Assembly (NCBI GenBank): GCA_964414815.1
Contig: CAYPXY010000001.1
Coordinates: 310,001-374,000, forward strand
Source: Mariniblastus sp964414815
GTDB taxonomy: Bacteria; Planctomycetota; Planctomycetia; Pirellulales; Pirellulaceae
Direction of reading: 5' to 3'
Length of the DNA: 64,000 nucleotides
In this document: positions 56,433-64,000 of the stretch, in pieces
Position numbering within the stretch: position 1 is the stretch's first letter
How the letters are laid out: every line of letters starts with the position of its first letter
Notes under the pieces: model-generated
What the model was told of the DNA's origin: nothing
What the model saw: the letters and a program-made list of their open reading frames with translations, nothing else
Databases searched by the model: none
Made by a program: the position numbers and the translations under genes

Positions 56433-57862
56433 TTCGATTCCTTTAGCTCTTTCGGGTCACCGGCAGGCAGTAGACGATCCTGTCCGCCAATCTCAGTGGC
56501 CTTGCCAATATCCGGCCTGAAAGCGTCGTCTGCTGGCGGTTCTTTCGGAATGTCCTTTTCACCCGCCAGTTGGTCGCCACGCTCATCGTCCCACGGTTCG
56601 CGTCCGTGCAGGATTCGCAGCTCGTTCTTGGTGATCGCCTTGCCACGGACTAACTGATCGGTTTTCTTGATCTCGCGATCTTCATCCTGAATCGATGTGG
56701 CGGTGTAGGTAACGTATAGTCCTTTGCCGTATTGCCAAACCCAAAAGCGATTGTCGTCGTCTGCAAGAATGTTGAGCAGCGGTTGGATCGTCAGGTGCGT
56801 GTACTGCTCAAGTGGGGCGTAGAGTCCTTCGCGACCTGTAGGCGACGTGATGCCGACGGCAACGGCAGGCACTCGGTGATTGGCCAGCGTGTCGTCACGA
56901 GCTTGATTGTGCGACTCTTTGTAATCCATCTCGTTGGGAGCGTGTGACAACTTCGTGACGGTTGCGTTCGCTCCTTCAACGATCATAATCTTACCGGCCT
57001 TGTCCGCACCGGCGTACAGTTCGTTGATCCGTTTTGACACAGCATCGAACTCTTGATCGTCCATCCGTGCGTCACCATTGTTGAGCGTGACGAGTGCCGA
57101 TGGCTTCATTCCATTCCGCATGGTGGAGATGCGACTAACATCAATGCCGGTCGATAGATCGCTCCAGATGGCATTGGCAGCGATAGGAGAATATCCGTCA
57201 TCCTTGCGGGTTGGGTGTGGCAGACGAATGACCTGCATGGCTCGAGCGTCGATCTCGAACCCAATCGAATAGATCAACCCGCCAAGCAGGAACGGAGCGT
57301 CGTATCGGGCGCCTTCGGGGCTAATTTTCCAGTATCCATAGGGGAACTTTGAGTTGGGCCGATAGGGCCGGGCGATGGCAGTCGGAATGACGTAACGCTC
57401 GACGATCTTGCCAAACCCGTTGCGAACATTCCAAATCAAGCATGTGCCAGTCAGACGAATCTGCATGGCCTGTTCGTATCGAAACAGCGATCCCGATTGG
57501 TGCGGATTAGGCTCGCCGAGTATACGCATGACTGGATGGCTATCACCAACCTTTTCATCTTCTTCGTCTGCTTTGACGGACTTTCGTCGCGAATCACGAT
57601 TACCCTTGGTGACGTAGGCTTCCGCGATGGCCTGTGACACTTGAGACGCAATCGCTTCTATAGCGACGTAGTTATAGCCCGTGTAGTTTCGGCTTTCTTC
57701 GCGGTGATCGCTGGCCCATTCGCCCGGTCGATTGGTGGACAAGGCGAACTTCAACGACTCTTCCTGATCGGTATCGATCTCGGTCACACGGATCGGCTGC
57801 CGCTTGGTGCCCCGATCCATCGACTGCATGGCCTTGACGATCTCAATGGTGTTAGTGGTCAT
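56429..57862 (-). CDS. Portal protein, HK97 family
   Basis: 477 residues. ASQVSQAIAEAYV and HPVMRILGEPNPHQSGSLFRYEQ, then GTCLIWNVRN, RLPHPTRKDDGYSPI and GITSPTGREGLYAP match HK97-type portal proteins, which form the dodecameric ring for DNA entry and tail attachment. It starts the minus-strand operon opposite the terminase gene, with operator copy 6 between. Confidence 0.85.
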   Translation of the reverse strand: MTTNTIEIVKAMQSMDRGTKRQPIRVTEIDTDQEESLKFALSTNRPGEWASDHREESRNYTGYNYVAIEAIASQVSQAIAEAYVTKGNRDSRRKSVKADEEDEKVGDSHPVMRILGEPNPHQSGSLFRYEQAMQIRLTGTCLIWNVRNGFGKIVERYVIPTAIARPYRPNSKFPYGYWKISPEGARYDAPFLLGGLIYSIGFEIDARAMQVIRLPHPTRKDDGYSPIAANAIWSDLSTGIDVSRISTMRNGMKPSALVTLNNGDARMDDQEFDAVSKRINELYAGADKAGKIMIVEGANATVTKLSHAPNEMDYKESHNQARDDTLANHRVPAVAVGITSPTGREGLYAPLEQYTHLTIQPLLNILADDDNRFWVWQYGKGLYVTYTATSIQDEDREIKKTDQLVRGKAITKNELRILHGREPWDDERGDQLAGEKDIPKEPPADDAFRPDIGKATEIGGQDRLLPAGDPKELKESK

Positions 57863-57902
57863 AAATCCGACGTTTTGCCCAGAAAACGAATCGCTAGAAT
57901 AG

Positions 57903-57920
57903 GTATCATTACAATGATAC
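57903..57920. promoter_or_regulatory. Operator palindrome copy 6
   Basis: GTATCATT-AC-AATGATAC, perfect, in the 97-bp gap between the portal start (57862, minus) and the terminase start (57960, plus). It may control both packaging genes. Confidence 0.75.
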
Positions 57921-57959
57921 TAATTTAGCGGGTTTTTCAAGGCAAAAAAGGCGACTTTT

Positions 57960-59402
57960 GTGACGGCATTCAGGTTCATCCCATCCAAGAAACAGATACT
58001 TGGCTTTTCCTGCACTGCTGACATTCTCATATATGGCGGCGCGGCAGGTGGAGGGAAATCGGCCCTGCTCACCATTGATCCCATTCGCCACACCCTATTA
58101 CCGGATTTCAACGGCATTATCTTTCGTCGAACGTTTCCGCAAATCTTTCAGGCAGGCGGTCTTTGGGACGAAACCCAGCGATGGTATCCGGGGGCAGGCG
58201 GAACATCCATTCAGCAACCGCCGCGATGGCGATTTCCGTCGGGTGCGAAGATCGATCTGGCTTCGATTCAGCATGAAAAAGACGTACATAACTTCATGGG
58301 AGGGCAGTTCGCCTATATCGCTTTCGACGAACTGACGCACTTTACCCGCAAGATGTTTTTCTATCTGATTTCGCGGCTTCGATCGATGTGCGGAATCAAG
58401 CCTTACATTCGATGTTCGTGTAATCCCGAAGCAGGCTCGTGGGTGGCGGATCTGATTTCATGGTGGATCGATCAGGAAACCGGGTATCCGATCCCAGATC
58501 GCGTGGGTGTCATTCGATGGTTTTATCAGGGCGATGATGACGAGCTGCTTTGGTACGACTCGAAAGAAGAAGCGATGGCCGCCAATCCTGAACGGTCGAA
58601 GATCGCACCGCCGAAGTCGCTGACCTTCATTCCATCGAACGTTACGGACAACACCTATTTGATGGAAAAAGACCCCGGCTATATGGCCAATCTGTTATCT
58701 CTTCCAAAGATTGAGCGGTTCAGGCTACTTGAAGGCAACTGGAAGATCGCCGAAGAGTCGATTATTGACGCGTTGTGGATTCGGCCCTACAAGCTCGATG
58801 GCCACCAGGTTCAATTCCAGCTCGGCGACCGATCTTACGCAGGCACGCAATTCCAGCGGTTTGCGATCATCGACACCGCCGGAACGTCGAAACAAAAGGC
58901 CGACGAAAAGAAACGTGGCAAGGCACCGTCGTACACCTGTTGCGGCATCTTCGACTATCACGAGCCGATGGACATGCTACTCTGGCGTGACGTTTGGCGA
59001 AGTCGTGTATCGTGGAATGAGCTTATATCGCAATTACCAGCGTTTCTTGATCGCTGGAACGTCCGTGATCTACGGATCGAAAACGCCCACCACGGCCAAG
59101 CCTTGTTCGACGAAATGGCGTCGAAATATCAATGCCGATACGTTGGGCCGGTGATCGACGGCATGGCCACGGGCACAGCACGAGGCGCCAAGTTGGAGCG
59201 TGCCGTCGCTTCGGGGATTCTACAGCGTTTTGAGTTCGGAACGATCCTGATATCGCCTGATCCCCAAGCGTGGAGTCCAGAATATTCAGGTCAACTATCG
59301 TCGTGGACGGGACTGGACGATGAAGTCGCTGACTTAGTTGACGTGGCCAGCTACGCCAGTGATGTCGTTAAGCGACAGAAGAAAAAGATCAGAGTGGCTT
59401 AG
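57960..59402 (+). CDS. Terminase large subunit
   Basis: 480 residues. Walker A GGAAGGGKS (26-34), Walker B AYIAFDELTHF near 118-128, coupling motif SCNPEAGSW, and RNase H-like nuclease acids in IIDTAGT and ADLVDVASYASD. This is a standard TerL ATPase-nuclease that packages DNA. GTG start. The small terminase-like gene is at 18.4 kb, unusually far away. It ends convergently with the gene at 59389. Confidence 0.92.
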   Translation: MTAFRFIPSKKQILGFSCTADILIYGGAAGGGKSALLTIDPIRHTLLPDFNGIIFRRTFPQIFQAGGLWDETQRWYPGAGGTSIQQPPRWRFPSGAKIDLASIQHEKDVHNFMGGQFAYIAFDELTHFTRKMFFYLISRLRSMCGIKPYIRCSCNPEAGSWVADLISWWIDQETGYPIPDRVGVIRWFYQGDDDELLWYDSKEEAMAANPERSKIAPPKSLTFIPSNVTDNTYLMEKDPGYMANLLSLPKIERFRLLEGNWKIAEESIIDALWIRPYKLDGHQVQFQLGDRSYAGTQFQRFAIIDTAGTSKQKADEKKRGKAPSYTCCGIFDYHEPMDMLLWRDVWRSRVSWNELISQLPAFLDRWNVRDLRIENAHHGQALFDEMASKYQCRYVGPVIDGMATGTARGAKLERAVASGILQRFEFGTILISPDPQAWSPEYSGQLSSWTGLDDEVADLVDVASYASDVVKRQKKKIRVA

Positions 59403-59592
59403 CGTAATCGTCACGCAAATAGTAATTGGCTCCAACGTCTAGGTTGACTTTCATGCCGACTGTCTGTCCGCTCGGTAAAATGAAAATCGAATTATGCGGG
59501 TATGGCCCCTCAATTCTTGAGTGACAGTTCAGATTTCCGACGACCATCCAGAACAGATCTTCTGGCACCGGAATCCATTTATATTGACCCAT
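59389..59592 (-). CDS. Small hypothetical protein, 67 residues
   Basis: Beta-rich with MGQYKWIPVPEDLFWMVVGN and IFILPSGQTVGMKV. It overlaps the end of the terminase gene by 14 nt. Last of six small minus-strand genes that start near 61.2 kb. Function unknown. Confidence 0.6.
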   Translation of the reverse strand: MGQYKWIPVPEDLFWMVVGNLNCHSRIEGPYPHNSIFILPSGQTVGMKVNLDVGANYYLRDDYAKPL

Positions 59593-59595
59593 AAG

Positions 59596-60114
59596 TCAAT
59601 CCGACTCCTGAGTTAAGGTAGCGATGCGCGAATCGGCTTCAGCCATCATTTCTTCAATCTCTGCCACTCTTTGGTGAGCTTCTTTGAGCCGTTCACCAAC
59701 CAGTCGTCTGTGCGATTCTGCGTTCTCTTTTGCCCACCCAACTACTTTCGATCTATCGGTCGAAAACATGTTGCCGTAGATCAATTGGCCATCGTGTGTG
59801 ACGTTCGGCCATTCAGGAATCTCACACTGTTTTTTAATGATTTCAGCCCCATTGTATGTCCAGATCGCGATTGACTTTTCAAACGTGTCTGGCGTGTCAA
59901 TCAGTTCCTTGAGTTTGGGCATGTCGGCGAGCATCTCACGTTGGTATCGTGCCAGATCGTCGTTTGCGTATCCGTCATCTTTCTTGATGAAATTGCCATC
60001 AAAACCGATGATGATGAGGTCGTGAATGTACGACGACCCGATGCAAACGCCTTCGGAAGCGACTTGGACGATGTGTCCGATTCGATAGTGTTCTTTGACG
60101 GTTTTCCAGCCCAT
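59596..60114 (-). CDS. Hypothetical phage protein, 172 residues
   Basis: Start MGWKTVKEHYRIGHIVQV at 60114. A beta-rich first part (VCIGSSYIHDLIIIGFDGNF) and a helical C-terminal coiled coil (RVAEIEEMMAEADSRI). No signature. It follows the zinc protein in the small-gene operon. Confidence 0.6.
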   Translation of the reverse strand: MGWKTVKEHYRIGHIVQVASEGVCIGSSYIHDLIIIGFDGNFIKKDDGYANDDLARYQREMLADMPKLKELIDTPDTFEKSIAIWTYNGAEIIKKQCEIPEWPNVTHDGQLIYGNMFSTDRSKVVGWAKENAESHRRLVGERLKEAHQRVAEIEEMMAEADSRIATLTQESD

Positions 60115-60133
60115 AACAGTCCTGAAAGTGAGA

Positions 60134-60487
60134 TTAAAAAGGCAAGCAATCCTGACAACATCCAATGGGCCTGCCAGTCAAATTATTGATTTTCGATGGC
60201 TTTCCGCATTCACAAACGGTGTCGCCACTGGATTCGATCAAATCAACCAACCTCTTGACAACAATTGTAAAGTCCGTCCGTCGGTTTAGATTCCCGACAG
60301 GCTCACGATATACACGAACAACGTCCCTTGCAGCATCGATCAACTCGTCAATGTCTGGATCAGTGGGCTTGGCCAGTTGCACTAACAGACCACCGTTTTT
60401 ACGGCAACCACACTGCCATCGTAAACGCTTGCCTTGACTGTCAATCGCACTGTCCGGTGCGTAACCGCTTTTGGTTCTGCCACTCAT
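60134..60487 (-). CDS. Zinc-binding protein, 117 residues
   Basis: Start MSGRTKSGYAPDS at 60487, overlapping the previous stop. Two zinc-like sites: WQCGCRK and CECGKPSKINNLTGRPIGCCQDC. Nucleic acid binding is plausible. Confidence 0.65.
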   Translation of the reverse strand: MSGRTKSGYAPDSAIDSQGKRLRWQCGCRKNGGLLVQLAKPTDPDIDELIDAARDVVRVYREPVGNLNRRTDFTIVVKRLVDLIESSGDTVCECGKPSKINNLTGRPIGCCQDCLPF

Positions 60488-60789
60488 TGGTCTACCTTTA
60501 CAAGTTGTTTCGCCACAACGCTCTGCGTCCGCTCGACTGACGGATACCACCCAAACCATCCATCGCGAACCTGAACATAGGCACGCCCCTGTCGCTCCAA
60601 CTGTTTCATCACCTTGCCAGCGATGCGTGCATAGGGTGCTGAACCAAGCAGTGTGGAGTGGTCTCCGAACAAATGATCCCCGATTGCACCACATCGCAAT
60701 CCGGGTTGACGTTCAATGACTTGCATCGCCAAATCACCCAATTCATCCATTGATCTGCCCGCGTAGTCGCGTCGTACTGCCATGCTCAT
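60484..60789 (-). CDS. Winged-helix-like small protein, 101 residues
   Basis: Helix-turn-helix pattern with LGDLAMQVIERQPGLRCGAIGDHLFGD, then a helix and DGWFGWYPSV as a possible wing. It could be a small regulator. 4-nt overlaps with both neighbours. Confidence 0.6.
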   Translation of the reverse strand: MSMAVRRDYAGRSMDELGDLAMQVIERQPGLRCGAIGDHLFGDHSTLLGSAPYARIAGKVMKQLERQGRAYVQVRDGWFGWYPSVERTQSVVAKQLVKVDQ

Positions 60790-61046
60790 CGTCTCCAGTT
60801 TCTACGGATTTCCTTCCAGTGCTTCCCGTCAGTACGTTCGATCAGCACGCTGGTGTCGTTGTCGTTGTGGCTGCCATTGGCGGATCGAACTCTGTGGCAA
60901 CTATAACCCAGTTTTCGCAATTCTTTCATCGCCGACCTAAGCTGGCCGAGTGTGATATTGAACGACGGGCCTGATAATCCACGTTGCGGCGAAAACGACT
61001 GCCTGTCTATGTCCCACGTTCCGATTGAGTAGAGCGGTTCAGGCAT
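60786..61046 (-). CDS. Small hypothetical protein, 86 residues
   Basis: LGQLRSAMKELRKLGYSCHRVRSANG and DNDTSVLIERTDGKHW suggest a small alpha/beta fold. Overlaps the next gene by 4 nt. Function unknown. Confidence 0.6.
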   Translation of the reverse strand: MPEPLYSIGTWDIDRQSFSPQRGLSGPSFNITLGQLRSAMKELRKLGYSCHRVRSANGSHNDNDTSVLIERTDGKHWKEIRRNWRR

Positions 61047-61049
61047 TTA

Positions 61050-61235
61050 TTACGAACCCCTTCCAAGTAACTCTACCAGTGATCTGAGCGTGTCTGCACA
61101 TTCGCGTTTGCACTCACGATGGCCGCGATCAACCGCATTCTGTATTTCCGCACCAGATGAACCATCTATGGCAACTTGGGGCTTCGCGTCGTCTTCCCAT
61201 CGTTTCGCCAGCTCCAGCAACACTGCATCGTTCAT
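61050..61235 (-). CDS. Small hypothetical protein, 61 residues
   Basis: Start MNDAVLLELAKRW at 61235 with AAGGA upstream. Helical with RGHRECKRECADTLRSL. First gene of the small minus-strand operon, 20 bp from operator copy 7. Confidence 0.6.
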   Translation of the reverse strand: MNDAVLLELAKRWEDDAKPQVAIDGSSGAEIQNAVDRGHRECKRECADTLRSLVELLGRGS

Positions 61236-61254
61236 AAATTTCGTCCTTTTTTGG

Positions 61255-61272
61255 GTATCATTCAAATGATAC
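61255..61272. promoter_or_regulatory. Operator palindrome copy 7
   Basis: GTATCATT-CA-AATGATAC in the divergent region between the minus operon (start 61235) and the winged-helix gene at 61436. Confidence 0.75.
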
Positions 61273-61318
61273 TTGATTTACAAAACCATCGCTATTATAT
61301 TATCCTATCATGTTTACG

Positions 61319-61336
61319 GTATCATTCAAGTGATAC
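61319..61336. promoter_or_regulatory. Operator palindrome copy 8
   Basis: GTATCATT-CA-AGTGATAC, one mismatch, 64 bp from copy 7. Two operators in front of a winged-helix gene fit autoregulation of an immunity-type repressor. Confidence 0.7.
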
Positions 61337-61357
61337 TTTACCGTAATGTTTCGGCCT

Positions 61358-61425
61358 CGCGCCTACCACGTTAGGCGCGGAAAGTGGGTTTGGAACGGAA
61401 AAAACCGAGAAATCGAAAATTGGAT
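61358..61425 (+). repeat. Palindromic element copy 5, before the winged-helix gene
   Basis: Hairpin head in the opposite sense (GCGCCTACCACGTTAGGCGC), but the tail is the same and on the same side (AAAGTGGGTTTGG, AACCGAGAAA, AAAATTGG). It ends shortly before ATG 61436, so here too an element replaces the normal ribosome binding region. Confidence 0.85.
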
Positions 61426-61435
61426 AAACCCAAAA

Positions 61436-61708
61436 ATGTCGTTCATTCAAATGCTGATTTTGATCCTGATTCATTCCGAACCGGGCATCGGTCGTGGGGC
61501 AATACATGATCAATTGTTGTCGCTCGGAATCTCACCAGAGAACGTGGACGTGCAATTGAGATCACTGGCGGACAGAAAGCTCATCCAGCGAACAACCAAG
61601 GGCGGTGGCAGGAGGCGGCTCACTACCCAACGGCTCACTAAGTCGGGCCAAGAGAAGATCAAGAAGTTTTTGCCGTCGTTTCGAAAAATGGCGGAATTTG
61701 TCGGTTGA
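61436..61708 (+). CDS. Winged-helix transcription regulator, candidate phage repressor
   Basis: 90 residues from ATG 61436. Sequence ILIHSEPGIGRGAIHDQLLSLG, then LRSLADRKLIQRTTKGGGRRR and TKSGQEKI gives helix-turn-helix and wing, like PadR/MarR-type small regulators. Operators 7 and 8 lie directly upstream, and it precedes excisionase and integrase genes. It is the best candidate to bind the eight-copy palindrome, though this is inference. The frame also runs open through the repeat from 61346. Confidence 0.65.
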   Translation: MSFIQMLILILIHSEPGIGRGAIHDQLLSLGISPENVDVQLRSLADRKLIQRTTKGGGRRRLTTQRLTKSGQEKIKKFLPSFRKMAEFVG

Positions 61709-61821
61709 GAAAATTTTTCCAATTTTTAGTTTGCGATTGACCTGATGTGACACTGGTATCTGTACAAATGTATAGCACGACAATGCTAGCAATTTCCAAC
61801 CCAATCCAAAGGATGTCACAG

Positions 61822-62043
61822 ATGAAAAAGCCAATCGAAACAAAAGAGCGAAAAAGTCAGTCCGGTTTGCTGCCAACCCAAGGGCTTATCACTGCCGAAG
61901 AGCTGGCGTCACGACTGCGACTTTCGAGTGTCGCGAACCTGAAAGTCGAAATGGAGCGGAAACAAATCAAACACATAAGCATCAACGGCAAACGGATCTA
62001 CCGCTGCCGTGATATCGACTTGCTTTTCGGAGGTGATTCTTGA
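61822..62043 (+). CDS. Excisionase / AlpA-like HTH protein
   Basis: 73 residues from ATG 61822 (AAAGG at a 10-nt distance). GLITAEELASRLRLSS, then ISINGKRIYRCRDIDLLF is the MerR-like winged HTH of small excisionases and AlpA proteins. The stop overlaps the integrase start, as in many xis-int pairs. Confidence 0.7.
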   Translation: MKKPIETKERKSQSGLLPTQGLITAEELASRLRLSSVANLKVEMERKQIKHISINGKRIYRCRDIDLLFGGDS

Positions 62044-63185
62044 GCATTAAAGTCTACTTGATGAAGCGTGCGGATTCGCCGACGTGGTACATGCGATGGA
62101 AGATCGGGGGCAAGGAGTTTCGCCAGTCAACCCACAAGGAAAAACGGCGAGAAGCCAACGACGTTGCATTCAGAAAGCAAGTCGAACTGAACAGCAAGCG
62201 ACAGGTTGAAACAAGCGGCTGGGAGACACTGCGGGATCGGTACGACAACGAAGTGATGCGTGGAAAGTCGAAAGCCCATCGGGCGAAGTTCCATAATGCC
62301 CTGAACAAGCTCGAAGGGCTTTGTAATCCGGTTCTGATTTCAGATGTCACGAGTACCGTGATCGCTGATTTCGCCAATAAGCTGCGCGAAAGACGCACTG
62401 ATGATGATGAACGGCCACTGTCTGAATCGACTATCGACAGTTATCTCGGCTACTTGCAGCGGGCACTTAAATGGGCTGCCAAGCAAAACCTGATCGAGAA
62501 TCAGCCGCACATTGAGCGTTCGTTGATTCCGATGGAAGACGCCGCCAAAGGCCGTCCGCTGACACCGAAGGAGTTCGATCAGCTGCTTGCGGCGGTGTCC
62601 GATGTTGTGACGCCCAACGCCGTCGATAGTTTCAAACGAATACTGTGGGGGCTGTATTATTCGGGCCTGCGACTCGGAGAAGCGTTGAATCTCAGTTGGC
62701 CTGGCAGCGGCGATCATAATATCATCGCAGTCGTCGAGCCGGATAATGTGACGCTGCACATACCAGGCAAGCGACAGAAGAAACGCAAACGCCAGATCTA
62801 TCCGGTTGTTCCAGAGTTCGCGAAGTTCTTGCGAGACATTCCGCCGAACAAACGAACTGGCTACGTCTTCAATCCACTTCGTCAGGACGGCCAGCGGTAC
62901 GTCGATCTTGGCAGTGTTTCGCAGGTGATCGCGGACGTTGGCCGGGCGGCTGGAATCGTGGTTAAAGTACTCGAATCAGGCGAAGTGAAGTACGCTTCGG
63001 CTCAGGATTTACGACGGACGTTTGGCTTGCGTTGGGCGAAACGAGTCAATTCGTTGACACTGAAAAGCTTGATGCGTCATTCGAATATCAAAACGACCGA
63101 AACGTACTATGCGATCAGTGACGCCAGTGAAACGTCACGGGAACTGGAAGCGAAGTTTGGAAAGCAAGACGGCCATGACATCTGA
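62040..63185 (+). CDS. Tyrosine integrase
   Basis: 381 residues, TTG start overlapping the previous stop (ATG 62061 is an alternative). N-terminal arm-binding region, core-binding domain (residues ~60-150) and catalytic domain: SGLRLGEAL with Arg211, QDLRRTFG with Arg325, then LMRHSNIKTTETYY (His347, Tyr356 or 357). The first position of the HxxR box is Gln322, not His. Integrates and excises the phage genome, so the phage is temperate. No att site can be recognised here. Confidence 0.88.
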   Translation: MSIKVYLMKRADSPTWYMRWKIGGKEFRQSTHKEKRREANDVAFRKQVELNSKRQVETSGWETLRDRYDNEVMRGKSKAHRAKFHNALNKLEGLCNPVLISDVTSTVIADFANKLRERRTDDDERPLSESTIDSYLGYLQRALKWAAKQNLIENQPHIERSLIPMEDAAKGRPLTPKEFDQLLAAVSDVVTPNAVDSFKRILWGLYYSGLRLGEALNLSWPGSGDHNIIAVVEPDNVTLHIPGKRQKKRKRQIYPVVPEFAKFLRDIPPNKRTGYVFNPLRQDGQRYVDLGSVSQVIADVGRAAGIVVKVLESGEVKYASAQDLRRTFGLRWAKRVNSLTLKSLMRHSNIKTTETYYAISDASETSRELEAKFGKQDGHDI

Positions 63186-63567
63186 ACGCAATACACTACC
63201 AGGCCAGCCACCGAACGTACTGATCACCGAAGTTCGTCGAGTGCTGTGGTTGTATTGCAGTTGCAGGCCGCCAAAACATGGTCGTGATGAAAGCTGGAAT
63301 CTCACATGGGAGTGGGCAGCAAATATTCGATACAACCGCGAAGCTTCGAATTCGGCTGCTGGATACAAGCCGCGACGAAAACCGTGGCCTAACGCAAGTG
63401 AGATAGCGACTCAGTATTTGTTTTTGGCTCTTCTGAAAATGCGATCAAGTGGAATGTTGAAATTGAATTTTCGTGCTGCCGAAACTATTCCTGGCAGGGT
63501 GAGATTTGAGATGGCAAAAATTGGAAACGTGAGTCCGATCAAAATGGTCGAGAAGGAATTAACATGA
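63175..63567 (+). CDS. Hypothetical protein, 130 residues
   Basis: MTSERNT start inside the integrase end, with GGAAAG upstream. Helical and basic, with WEWAANIRYNREASNSAAGYK and FLALLKMRSSGML. Possibly DNA-binding. It overlaps the next gene by 4 nt. Confidence 0.6.
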   Translation: MTSERNTLPGQPPNVLITEVRRVLWLYCSCRPPKHGRDESWNLTWEWAANIRYNREASNSAAGYKPRRKPWPNASEIATQYLFLALLKMRSSGMLKLNFRAAETIPGRVRFEMAKIGNVSPIKMVEKELT

Positions 63568-63989
63568 GCCAGCCATTGTTCGAGAATCTTCAAATGAAGT
63601 CCTGTACTTCGTGCGGAACCCCGAAGCCGGTTGACTGTTTTTACCGGCGACGGCACGGACTTTCCAGTTGGTGTAAAGCGTGCTTCAGGCAGAAGTGCAA
63701 AGAATATCGAAAGACAAAACAATACCGCGAAACGATCAAAGGCTACCTATCAAAACCCGAAGTGAAAGAGCGGAAACGAGAGATTGATAGGGAAAGATCG
63801 GAATCAAGAAGGGTTCATCAAAAACGCTATCGATCAACTCCGAGGGCTAGGCTGCTTCATTCACGGAGGGCTGCGAGAATCAGACTGAGAAAAGCGACCG
63901 ATCCAGAAAGAAGAAGGAAGTTGAAAGAGTTAATCGCAATGTATGAGACTGAATTGAAGCGAATTGAAAAGGTGAAAACTAAAGAATGA
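63564..63989 (+). CDS. Zinc-finger protein resembling the N-terminus of endonuclease VII-like phage proteins
   Basis: 141 residues. CTSCGTPKPVDCFYRRRHG, then SSWCKACFRQKCKEYRK has the K-x-C-x-x-C-G and C-x-x-C pattern often found at the start of phage recombination endonuclease VII homologues. The rest is a basic coiled helix without the nuclease core, so it may be a truncated or regulatory form. Confidence 0.6.
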   Translation: MSQPLFENLQMKSCTSCGTPKPVDCFYRRRHGLSSWCKACFRQKCKEYRKTKQYRETIKGYLSKPEVKERKREIDRERSESRRVHQKRYRSTPRARLLHSRRAARIRLRKATDPERRRKLKELIAMYETELKRIEKVKTKE

Positions 63990-64000
63990 ACCGAGAAAAC
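63986..64000 (+). CDS. Start of a gene cut by the right edge
   Basis: ATG 63986 overlaps the previous stop (ATGA), with AAAG before it. Only MNREN is visible. Confidence 0.35.

Noticed and set aside
61346..61435. N-terminal extension of the winged-helix gene through the repeat element
   Set aside because: The frame is open, but the extension is element-derived in a different phase from the coding copies and has no better start.
62040..64000. Attachment site (attP) next to the integrase
   Set aside because: No direct repeat or tRNA 3' end could be recognised; the window contains only one potential copy of any core.

Overview
The window is phage DNA from end to end. It holds an HK97-type head (terminase, portal, prohead protease, major capsid protein), a long-tail assembly line (tail tube, tail chaperones with a -1 frameshift site, tape measure protein) and a tyrosine integrase, so it looks like a temperate siphovirus of class Caudoviricetes. 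No host gene is visible at either end, so I cannot tell an integrated prophage from a free phage genome. The host is not proven. The style of the secreted cargo proteins and the moderate GC content make Planctomycetota my guess, but only a guess.

Layout. (1) 1-18.9 kb, plus strand: early genes in tightly overlapping operons. They include a recombination-protein tail, YqaJ-type exonuclease, 5'-3' exonuclease, a string of small zinc proteins, an HTH protein, helicase, methyltransferase, a second helicase, CsrA, GNAT, RusA, C5-cytosine methyltransferase, HD phosphohydrolase, a J-domain protein, a broken DpdA/TGT-like gene, a nucleotidase and a small-terminase-like protein. (2) 18.9-27.3 kb, minus strand: virion accessory proteins, small membrane proteins, a lipoprotein and a papain-like peptidase, possibly a lysis cassette. 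(3) 27.4-33.2 kb, plus strand: tail hub and adhesin. (4) 33.3-40.6 kb: a cargo block with a secreted nuclease and a complete TerY-P triad (vWA protein, PP2C phosphatase, kinase-HhH), a known type of antiphage system. (5) 40.6-52.6 kb, minus strand: tape measure protein back to prohead protease, interrupted by a Panacea-domain gene pair that looks like a toxin-antitoxin module. (6) 52.7-61.2 kb: an HhH protein, the portal/minor head operon, TerL and small genes. (7) 61.3-64 kb, plus strand: a winged-helix regulator, excisionase, integrase and zinc proteins.

Two dispersed signals tie the genome together. An 18-bp palindrome, GTATCATT-NN-AATGATAC, occurs eight times, always in an intergenic region next to an operon start. 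At two sites it lies between recognisable -35 and -10 boxes, which suggests one phage regulator controlling most operons. A separate ~70-bp element with a GC-rich hairpin head occurs five times. Two copies sit inside genes in the same reading frame, adding the same peptide (APNVVGAQS...) to unrelated proteins, as protein-coding palindromic elements do.

Other points of note: a strongly folded 2.4-2.7 kb stretch with two tRNA-like acceptor/T-arm units but no normal tRNA, a second folded stretch at 16.7 kb, an overlapping reading frame inside the cytosine methyltransferase gene, and several small genes shorter than 60 codons (csrA, a zinc ribbon, two membrane peptides).
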